Shown: piece after piece, positions 15,172-22,030 of the stretch
How positions within the stretch are numbered: the stretch's first letter is position 1
How the letters are laid out: the number at the start of each line of letters is the position of its first letter
DNA from: Acidobacteriota bacterium
Lineage (GTDB): Bacteria; Acidobacteriota; Terriglobia; Terriglobales; Acidobacteriaceae
Reading direction: 5' to 3'
Assembly: GCA_025353435.1 (NCBI GenBank)
Contig: JANXQR010000164.1
Location: 1 to 23,528, forward strand
Length of the DNA: 23,528 nucleotides
Position numbers and translations under genes: made by a program
Notes under the pieces: generated by a model
The model's database searches: none
Told to the model about the DNA's origin: nothing
Seen by the model: only the letters and a program-made list of their open reading frames with translations

Positions 15172-16266
15172 ATGAAAAGCTCCCTTAAGCTGACAGCAGC
15201 GGTTTGCGCTGCCCTGTTCACATCGCTCTACTGCATACAATCCACTGCACACGCACAGGGCTGCGTTGCCGCCCACTCTCCCCAACCCATCATCTCGGGA
15301 CTCGACCCGACCTCGGAATACGCGAGCCGCAGCTTCTCGCACGGAGATTGGATTCACGGCCTGACTGTGACCACGGGCTATCGCGTGTACAACTCCTACA
15401 GGCATTACGTCGGCACGGTATGGCAGAGACAGCGGGAGATCAATCACAACGCCATCGTGAACCATGTGAACCTGTTTGAGCTCGACCTGAACTACCAGCT
15501 CACGCCGCGGCTCAGTGTGGTTGCCAGCGTCCCCGGCATGGAAGCATCGCGCCACGGGCAGAGCAGCCCGTTGAACGTATACCGTTCGGGCGGAATCGGC
15601 GACGTTACCGTTGGCGTGCAGTCGTGGATATTCCGGCCGCCGACAGAGAGCCACGGCAACATTGCAATCAACGCACAATTGAAGCTGCCCACGGGAATCA
15701 ACGACGCCAAGGGCACCAAGACGAGCTCGAATGGAACAAGGACACTGCAGCCGTTTGATGAGTCGATCCAGCCGGGCGACGGCACCTGGGGTTTCTCGCT
15801 CGCCACGCAGGCGTATCGCGAAATCAAGTGGCGCACATCTGGCTACTTCACCGGCTCGTGGCTCTTCAGCCCGCAGGACACTACAGGTGTGAAGACCTTT
15901 CGGGGTGCTCCGGGCGAAGGCGTGGTCTCGGCCACTGACCAGTATTTGTGGCGCGGGGGCTTCTCTCGGCCAGTGACCGGTGTGAAACTATTGCGCGGCC
16001 TCGCGCTCAGCATGGGCGGCCGCATGGAAGGCGTTCCAGTGCGTGATGCCTTCGGGAAGAGCAACGGATTCCGCCGTCCCGGCTATGTCATCTCCATCGA
16101 GCCCGGCCTGATGTATGAGCGCGGCCGCACCATGATCAACGTGAGCGGCCCATGGGCGATGGAGCGCAACCGCAAGATCAGCGTGACCGACATCGCGAAT
16201 CACGGCCACGGCGATGCGGCATTTTCGGATTACACGCTGATCGCCGGCGTCACCCGTTCGTTCTAG
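15172..16266 (+). CDS. Putative outer-membrane beta-barrel protein
   Basis: 364 aa from ATG 15172 (AAGGAGA about 9 nt upstream; the longer frame from 15124 lacks such a site). It has a clear Sec signal ending STAHAQ around residue 29. The mature protein has no hydrophobic helix. It alternates short strands rich in Tyr/Trp/Gly, such as IHGLTVTTGYRVYNSYR, NLFELDLNYQLTPRLSVVAS, GIGDVTVGVQSWIF, NIAINAQLKLPTG, WGFSLATQAYREI and ALSMGGRMEGVPV. It ends DYTLIAGVTRSF, with a C-terminal Phe as expected of a barrel recognised by the BAM complex. The pattern resembles the PF13557-type 'outer membrane beta-barrel/transporter' proteins. A role in uptake of an organic compound is possible, but substrate and partner are unknown. 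It converges on the PabBC gene with only 7 bp between the stops. Confidence 0.72.
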   Translation: MKSSLKLTAAVCAALFTSLYCIQSTAHAQGCVAAHSPQPIISGLDPTSEYASRSFSHGDWIHGLTVTTGYRVYNSYRHYVGTVWQRQREINHNAIVNHVNLFELDLNYQLTPRLSVVASVPGMEASRHGQSSPLNVYRSGGIGDVTVGVQSWIFRPPTESHGNIAINAQLKLPTGINDAKGTKTSSNGTRTLQPFDESIQPGDGTWGFSLATQAYREIKWRTSGYFTGSWLFSPQDTTGVKTFRGAPGEGVVSATDQYLWRGGFSRPVTGVKLLRGLALSMGGRMEGVPVRDAFGKSNGFRRPGYVISIEPGLMYERGRTMINVSGPWAMERNRKISVTDIANHGHGDAAFSDYTLIAGVTRSF

Positions 16267-16273
16267 TTGCCGG

Positions 16274-18163
16274 TTACGGAGTAGCCGCGGCATTCTCCCA
16301 ATCGATCACCACACGGCGAAGGCCGCGGACCGCGTTGCTCAAATAGACGCTGTCCGCGGCCTTCAGGTCTTGGAGGGTAAGGATGCACTCTTCAATATGC
16401 TGGCGCGTCTCCAGAAGATGACGCCGGTAGACTCCGGGCAGAACGCCGCACGCGATTGGCGGCGTGAACCGACGACCGTCTTTTTCGATGAAGATATTTG
16501 AGATTGCGCCTTCGGTAATTTGTTCGTCCAGATTCAGGAAGAGAGCATCCACAAAGCCCTCGCGTCGCGCGGCCTTGAGAGCCTGGGTGTAAATGGCTCG
16601 ATTGGTGGTCTTGTGAAACAGGAAGCGATCCGCAGCATCGGTTCGCTGCGGTGCAATGCATACACGAAGTGGCGAAGGTGGATCTGAATCCGGAAGAAGA
16701 GCTTCTTGCTCAATGTGCATCGTCCCATCGGCAGCGAGCGTTAATCTGACTCTCCGCCGTGAATCGCCGAATGCCAGCGCCGCGTGGAGCAGTGAGTTCG
16801 TCACGGCGTTGCGATCACACGCGAAGCCAAAGTAGTCCGCCGAATCTTCCAGGCGATCGAGGTGCAACTCTATCAGCGGATACAGGCCGTCCCAAAGCAT
16901 TGTCTCGATCAACAAGAATGGCTGCGGTGAATCAGTGAGGAACCGTGCCTTCAATGCGCATTCGCGGAACTCATCGGCGGACACGGAGTCGATGACGATG
17001 CCGCTGCCCACGCCCATGCGGCCTTCAGATCCGTTGATCTCGATGGTGCGGATGGCCACATTGAATACGGTCTGCTCTCGCGAGAAATATCCAATTGCGC
17101 CCGTGTAAACGCCACGCGGCTCCTCCTCCAGCCGTGCCAGCAGCTGCATTGCGCGGATCTTGGGCGCACCCGTCACTGACCCACTCGGAAACAGCGCACG
17201 GAAGATGTCGTGGTACGAGATGTTGGCACGGAGGTTACCGCTGATCGTCGAGGTCATTTGCCAGAGCGAGGGATGCCGCTCGACAGCGAATAACTCATCG
17301 ACCACCACGCTGCCGTACTCGCACAGGCGCCCAAGGTCATTACGAAGCAGATCGACGATCATTACGTTCTCGCTGCGATTCTTGGGGTCGTTTCGTAGCC
17401 ACTCCGCCATGGCGCGATCTTCGGCTGTGGTACGGCCGCGCGGCGCAGTGCCCTTCATGGGACCAGTGACAATGTGACGCTTGGCGCCTTGCTCCTCAAT
17501 TAAAAAGAACAGCTCCGGTGAAAAGCTGAGAATCCTGCGCCCCGAATCGCAATGTAGAAATGACCCATACTCCACAGGTTGGCGATTCCGCAATGTAGTG
17601 TAGAGATCCGCCGCGTCCCCGGTGGCGTCGAAGAGCAGAGGAAATGTGAAGTCGAGCTGATACACATCGCCGGCGCGGATGAGCTCGTGAATGGCGTCAA
17701 CGCGTTGCGAGTATTCGCTCTCATCAAGGCCCAGCCGCATATCGAGGGATTGCGCAGGAACGGCCTGTGTGTCCGATTGCCCATGAGCGAACTCCGCTGG
17801 CTCGCCATCGACAAACGCGCCCGCAGCGTGATCGAACCTATGACACTGCGAGTAGATGCCGAACCATGCTAGCGGCTGTACCGCCTGGGTAACGCGCAGA
17901 CCGGCCTTGGGCTCGAAGAAGGCTCCGCACTCGTAGGAGAAATATCCCGCAGCGAAATGTCCGCGCTGAACAGCAGACTCAACCTGCTCGAAGAGAGTAT
18001 CGAGACTCCTGGCATCAGTGGCCGTAAGGATTGAAGTGGGAGAGAGAAAAAGCCGGCTGAATGCGGCAGTCCCACCTGAAGGGGCCGATTCAAGCAGCAC
18101 CGCGCCGGGGGTCCGCTCCACCAGCGCATAGACTGCGGGCGGAAGTGGATGCCAGCGCTGCAT
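16274..18163 (-). CDS. pabB: Aminodeoxychorismate synthase component I fused to 4-amino-4-deoxychorismate lyase (PabB-PabC)
   Basis: 629 aa from ATG 18163. The N-terminal part (to about residue 410) is a chorismate-binding domain of the anthranilate/ADC synthase family: ISAGDVYQLDFTFPL-type segment (LIRAGDVYQLDFTFPLLF), IVTGPMKGTAPRG with Lys237 at the PabB-type lysine position, SENVMIVDLLRNDLGR, LFPSGSVTGAPKIRAM and GAIGYFSREQTVFNVAIRT. The C-terminal part (about 415-629) is a class IV PLP enzyme, with the Schiff-base Lys518 in FHKTTNRAIY and EGAISNIFIEKDGRRFTPP. Together they turn chorismate plus ammonia into p-aminobenzoate and pyruvate for folate synthesis. The glutaminase PabA is not nearby. 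There is no Shine-Dalgarno; the start lies 19 bp after the stop of the Ig-like gene, so translation may be coupled to it. It is a known fusion type. Confidence 0.93.
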   Translation of the reverse strand: MQRWHPLPPAVYALVERTPGAVLLESAPSGGTAAFSRLFLSPTSILTATDARSLDTLFEQVESAVQRGHFAAGYFSYECGAFFEPKAGLRVTQAVQPLAWFGIYSQCHRFDHAAGAFVDGEPAEFAHGQSDTQAVPAQSLDMRLGLDESEYSQRVDAIHELIRAGDVYQLDFTFPLLFDATGDAADLYTTLRNRQPVEYGSFLHCDSGRRILSFSPELFFLIEEQGAKRHIVTGPMKGTAPRGRTTAEDRAMAEWLRNDPKNRSENVMIVDLLRNDLGRLCEYGSVVVDELFAVERHPSLWQMTSTISGNLRANISYHDIFRALFPSGSVTGAPKIRAMQLLARLEEEPRGVYTGAIGYFSREQTVFNVAIRTIEINGSEGRMGVGSGIVIDSVSADEFRECALKARFLTDSPQPFLLIETMLWDGLYPLIELHLDRLEDSADYFGFACDRNAVTNSLLHAALAFGDSRRRVRLTLAADGTMHIEQEALLPDSDPPSPLRVCIAPQRTDAADRFLFHKTTNRAIYTQALKAARREGFVDALFLNLDEQITEGAISNIFIEKDGRRFTPPIACGVLPGVYRRHLLETRQHIEECILTLQDLKAADSVYLSNAVRGLRRVVIDWENAAATP

Positions 18164-18182
18164 GGAGTCGGCGATTCGCCGA

Positions 18183-19151
18183 TTACTTCACGGTCAGGGC
18201 TAAGGGCGTTGTATGCGTAGTTGCGGTGACGCCATTGCTGGATTGCGCATCGATGGTCACCGTGTAGCTTCCGGGTGGCGTGGGCAAATTGGAAGTAGGC
18301 CCATGGTTGAAATAGTTGTAGCGAGGCGCGCAGGCCGTGGCGCCAAGCACCGTTACAAATCCCACCAGCGCAACAAGAGAGAGACGGCTGAGCCAGCGGC
18401 GCCGCCGAGCGGCAAATGCCAGGCCCGCCAGCGAAAATGCTCCTGGCAGCAGGACGGCCCAAGCCACGGGGTTAGCCTCATGGTGTGGCACAACTCCGGC
18501 GTGGCCGCGCGTACCCGTCGCCTGCGTGGTAATTACCAGGGAACTAGTGGTGGCTGCGGTGGCGTTGGGCAGAATTTCGACGTTCTCCGGAGTGAAGGTG
18601 CAAGACGATTGGTCCGGCATTCCGGAGCACGACAGGGTGACGAACATGGGCGCGGTAAGCGCGGCGGCATTCACCGGCGTCACTGACGCAGTGATATTGC
18701 CGGTCTGGCCGGCGGTAAGACTCAGAGATGCGGGGCTGACCGAAATCGCGAAATCAGGGGTGGAACTGGCCAGGGCATTCAGCGCCGCGGCTTCCGATGT
18801 TGAAGACTTGTGGACGGTGTCGCCAGCATAAACAGCGCGGAGTGAATGGGGTCCGGGGACCAGCCCGATCGTGACCTGCGCAATTCCATCGGCGTTGAGG
18901 GCGGCGCCGGCAAGCGGCTTGCCTTCATCTTCAATGGTGATGGTGCCGGAGGCGGGCAGACCGTCCTCGCCGGCGACGTTGATCGACAACGCAGCCTGGG
19001 TGTGGCCACTCTGATCGCGGGTCTCCGCGGTAATTCTGGTTTGCGTGGCCTGCGTACTTGCCGCGGCCAGTGCGGGCATCGCCAGCGCCATGCCCAATGC
19101 TGCAAACCTGTCAAGCCGCACTGCGCGGCAGTTAAAACCTCTCACGTGCAC
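18183..19151 (-). CDS. Exported Ig-like repeat protein with internal transmembrane pair
   Basis: 322 aa from GTG 19151; a second in-frame GTG at 19145 has better spacing (9 nt) to the GGAG. Signal-like segment FAALGMALAMPALAAAS. First Ig-like (Big_3-type) domain about residues 35-125 (GEDGLPASGTITIEDEGKPL, AALNADGIAQVTIGLVPGPHSLRAVYAGD). Second about 130-210 (DFAISVSPASLSLTAGQTGN, with the Cys pair in LSCSGMPDQSSC). Two hydrophobic helices then follow, separated by a basic turn (AVLLPGAFSLAGLAFAARRRR and LSLVALVGFVTVLGATAC). After these come another 50 residues with the pattern GSYTVTIDAQSSNGV...PLALTV, typical of the closing strands of such domains. Proteins of this layout recur in Acidobacteriota. 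A surface or envelope role is likely; ligand unknown. The helix pair inside an extracellular-type protein is odd and is discussed in the findings. Confidence 0.78.
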   Translation of the reverse strand: MHVRGFNCRAVRLDRFAALGMALAMPALAAASTQATQTRITAETRDQSGHTQAALSINVAGEDGLPASGTITIEDEGKPLAGAALNADGIAQVTIGLVPGPHSLRAVYAGDTVHKSSTSEAAALNALASSTPDFAISVSPASLSLTAGQTGNITASVTPVNAAALTAPMFVTLSCSGMPDQSSCTFTPENVEILPNATAATTSSLVITTQATGTRGHAGVVPHHEANPVAWAVLLPGAFSLAGLAFAARRRRWLSRLSLVALVGFVTVLGATACAPRYNYFNHGPTSNLPTPPGSYTVTIDAQSSNGVTATTHTTPLALTVK

Positions 19152-19362
19152 CTGCTCCAGAAACCTTGAAATCGCCGTTTTTCGAGAATGAATCAGCTTG
19201 TGAACATTGTATCTGGCGCGGGCTTGGCGCGGCTAACCGAAGTCGGCCATCTCGCACCGGGGAATACCCCGGGCTCGCCGCCTGAACGTATGCAGGTTTG
19301 ACGTTCGGGGCGGCGAGATGTCAGTGTGCAGGTCCAATCGGCGATTGTGCGGGACCCACCCG
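19152..19362. other. Intergenic region between the ADOP and Ig-like genes
   Basis: 211 bp lying after the stop of the ADOP gene and before the start of the Ig-like gene, both minus strand. It holds the hairpins at 19248-19320 and, near 19155-19165, the Shine-Dalgarno region of the Ig-like gene. No open frame with a recognisable product was found. Confidence 0.5.
19248..19320 (-). terminator. Nested hairpins after the ADOP gene, candidate terminator or repeat element
   Basis: CCGGGG-AATA-CCCCGG (19257-19272) is a perfect 6-bp stem with a 4-nt loop. CATCTCGC (19248-19255) pairs with GCGAGATG (19313-19320). CTCGCCGCC plus GAACG (19274-19282, 19284-19288) pair with CGTTC and GGCGGCGAG (19302-19306, 19309-19317) around a 13-nt loop. 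The last two stems compete for the same 3' bases, so alternative folds exist. The element begins about 43 nt past the ADOP stop. There is no U tract, so it would not be a classical intrinsic terminator. It may instead protect the 3' end or be a REP-like element. Confidence 0.4.
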
Positions 19363-22002
19363 CTACTCTTCGCGCAGCAATTGCGCCGGATTGACGCGCA
19401 GAGCACGCCGCGCAGGAATCCAAGTGGCTACCAGCCCAATGAGCGTCATGGCCAACACCGCACTCAGCAGGACCAGCGGATCGCGCGGCGTCGCTTCATA
19501 GACCACAAACGCCAGCAGGCGGCTGCCTAGCACTCCCAGCACCAGCCCGGCTCCTGACCCAGCCAGCAACACGATGAGTGGCCGTCCCAGGGCCGAGCGC
19601 ATCAGTTCCCTTCGCCGCGCACCCAACGCCAGCCTGATGCCAAGCTCTCGCAGACGCTTTGAAACCGAGTAGGAAGCCATTCCGAATATCCCCGTAACGG
19701 CCAGCATTGCGGCCAGCAGGCCCATAATGCCAAGAACCGCTGTCGCCACGCGCGCCGGAAACAGCACCAGGGCAAGCGCATCAGGCCAGGTCTCAATCGT
19801 GAATGGCATGCTCGAGTCAATTCCGGCCAATACGCGGCTCAGGGCCGCTGCGGTGTCGCCCTGGGGCAGCTGCGACCGCACGACGAGGGTGGTGCTGCCT
19901 TCGGTGCCCTGCGCCAGCGGAAAGAACATGGCCGGCGTCGGGTCTTCTGTCAGCGAAACGTATTTGCCGTCCTCCACCACCCCGGCGATCAGGTATTGGG
20001 TCTTGCTTCCGGTCAAAAAATGCCGGCCAACAGCTGGAGAGTCGCCGAAAAGACGGTGAGCAAACGCCTGATTCACGAGCGCGACTTTGGGAGACTTGGA
20101 GTCGTCTTGCCAGTTAAAGTCGCGTCCGGCCAGGAGCCTGGTGCCGGCGGCCTGCAGGTATCCCGGAGAAATGGTGAAGTAGCGGGCCTCGAAAGCGCTG
20201 CTGGTGGGCCGAAAATCGGCCGTGCCCTCCCGGTAAACCGGGCCGCCGCTGCCACTGCCGCTCAAGGGTGTGCTGTCGATTGTGCCCACGGCCGTCACGC
20301 CCGGAAGACGTGCGGCTTCCTCAAGTACACGGCGTTGCACCGGGAACGCGGAGTCATCGGAATAACCGGCCATCTTCATGTCCATTGCGGCCAGCGTCAC
20401 GCCTTGCGGAGTGAACCCCATCGGCGCTGACAGCGAGCGCTCCATGCCTCTGACGGCGACCAGCGATGCCGTCACCAGCACGGCGCATACGGCAATCTGC
20501 AGACCCAGCAACACGTCGCGCAATGTGAGCCGGCCAACTCTGCCGGCGGTTGCCGAGCCGCTCTTCATCGCCTGCATCGCTTCGGTGCGCCACACCTGCC
20601 GGGCGGGAAGAATGCCGGGAAGAAGGCCGGCCAGGACCGACAACACAAACGCCAACAGGAATACTCGCGCGTCCGCGTTTACCGTGACATGGATGGGAAT
20701 ATCTGCGATCGGTTGCCACCGGCTGATTGCTCCCATCAACCCGGTGGCGAGTGCCGTGCCCAGCAATCCGCCTGCAATCGAGATCAGCAGCGCTTCCGTG
20801 AGCAACTGGCGGACAATACGTCTGCGCGGGGAGCCAATGGAAAGGCGAATCGCGAGTTCCCGCGTCCGGTCCGCCGAGCGTGCGGCAAAGATCCCCGCAA
20901 GATTGGCGCATGCGGCCAGCAGCACCAATAGCGCCAGCACCATCACGGCTGTGAGGAATGGACGTGCGGGGTCGCCGAGCAGGTCCGCCATCAAGCCGGG
21001 CCTTACCAGCCGCGCGGTAAGGCCATCATCCCACGCCGGATATTCCCGCGCCAGCTGATGGGCCACTCCGTTGAGATTGTCAGTGCCCTGCTGCACGGTC
21101 ACGCCCGGCTTCAGCATCCCCAACACAAACAGGCCGTGATTCATCCGCTTGTTCAGGAAGTCGTAGCCTTCAATTTGTGGCGCATTAACCATGGGAAGCC
21201 AGAAGTCGGGCCACAGAAAAATCTCCGTGCCGTTGAAGGTCTTTGGGGCCACGCCAATGATCGTGTATGGATGTTTGTTCAGGTCGACAGTCATGCCGAC
21301 TACGCGCGGGTCGGCTTTGAAGTTGCCCCGCCAGAAAGCGTCGCTCAACACAATGAATGGAGCGGAGTTGGGGCCGTGCTCATCGCTCGAGTGGAAGGTC
21401 CGCCCAAGCTCCGGCTGCACGCCAAGCATGTCGAAATAGTTGCCGGAGACTTCGTATTCCCAACACTTTTTCGCCGAGCCGCCAGTGCTCAACCCAACGT
21501 TCCCGATGCGATAAGCGGCAATGTCTGCGAAGGCGGTGTTGCGGGCCCGATAGTCGATGAAATCCGGATAGGACTGGTTGTCGTCGCCCTGGACGCGATT
21601 GACCACCTCGAAAAGTCGATTCGCATCTGCAACGGGCAGCGGATGGAACAGCAGAGCGTTCAGGACGCCGAAGACCACGACGTTGGCTCCAATTCCCACG
21701 GCGAGTGTCAGAATCGCCGTCATTGCAAATCCGGGGGAACGGCGCAATTGGCGAGTCGCATAGCGAATGTCGCGGAGAAAATTTTCGAGCGTCAGATCCG
21801 CGTCCGCAGCCGCCACGCGCTCGCGCGTCGAGGTAGGGTTGCCGAATCGGAGCACTGCCTCACGCCGAGCCTCCGTCGGAGACATGCCGCGGGCAATGTT
21901 GTCGTCAGTACGCAGGTCGATGTGGGACTGCAACTCGGCGGCAATCTCGCGGTCAAGACGCGACCGGCGAAACAAATTGGCGATACGTTGGAAGGTAGCC
22001 AT
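19363..22002 (-). CDS. ADOP-type ABC permease (FtsX/MacB family, acidobacterial duplicated orphan permease)
   Basis: 879 aa from ATG 22002 with AGGAGA 7 nt upstream. The N-terminus (SRLDREIAAELQSHIDLRTDDNIARGMSPTEARREAVLRFGN) is the soluble permease-prefix domain that marks this subfamily. The first membrane helix follows (FAMTAILTLAVGIGANVVVF), then a MacB-type periplasmic domain (SYPDFIDYRARNTAFADIAAY). The first FtsX core is next, with TRELAIRLSIGSPRRRIVRQ. A second copy of the same layout has the matching KRLRELGIRLALGARRRELM near the C-terminus, ending IPARRALRVNPAQLLREE. Full length for the family (about 800-900 aa). MacB-like permeases normally need an ATPase and act as mechanotransmitters rather than channels; no ATPase gene is adjacent, hence 'orphan'. 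It follows the other ADOP gene with 28 bp between and is surely co-transcribed. Substrate unknown. Confidence 0.93.
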   Translation of the reverse strand: MATFQRIANLFRRSRLDREIAAELQSHIDLRTDDNIARGMSPTEARREAVLRFGNPTSTRERVAAADADLTLENFLRDIRYATRQLRRSPGFAMTAILTLAVGIGANVVVFGVLNALLFHPLPVADANRLFEVVNRVQGDDNQSYPDFIDYRARNTAFADIAAYRIGNVGLSTGGSAKKCWEYEVSGNYFDMLGVQPELGRTFHSSDEHGPNSAPFIVLSDAFWRGNFKADPRVVGMTVDLNKHPYTIIGVAPKTFNGTEIFLWPDFWLPMVNAPQIEGYDFLNKRMNHGLFVLGMLKPGVTVQQGTDNLNGVAHQLAREYPAWDDGLTARLVRPGLMADLLGDPARPFLTAVMVLALLVLLAACANLAGIFAARSADRTRELAIRLSIGSPRRRIVRQLLTEALLISIAGGLLGTALATGLMGAISRWQPIADIPIHVTVNADARVFLLAFVLSVLAGLLPGILPARQVWRTEAMQAMKSGSATAGRVGRLTLRDVLLGLQIAVCAVLVTASLVAVRGMERSLSAPMGFTPQGVTLAAMDMKMAGYSDDSAFPVQRRVLEEAARLPGVTAVGTIDSTPLSGSGSGGPVYREGTADFRPTSSAFEARYFTISPGYLQAAGTRLLAGRDFNWQDDSKSPKVALVNQAFAHRLFGDSPAVGRHFLTGSKTQYLIAGVVEDGKYVSLTEDPTPAMFFPLAQGTEGSTTLVVRSQLPQGDTAAALSRVLAGIDSSMPFTIETWPDALALVLFPARVATAVLGIMGLLAAMLAVTGIFGMASYSVSKRLRELGIRLALGARRRELMRSALGRPLIVLLAGSGAGLVLGVLGSRLLAFVVYEATPRDPLVLLSAVLAMTLIGLVATWIPARRALRVNPAQLLREE

Positions 22003-22030
22003 GGTGAATCTCCTGAGAGCTCAGTATTTG

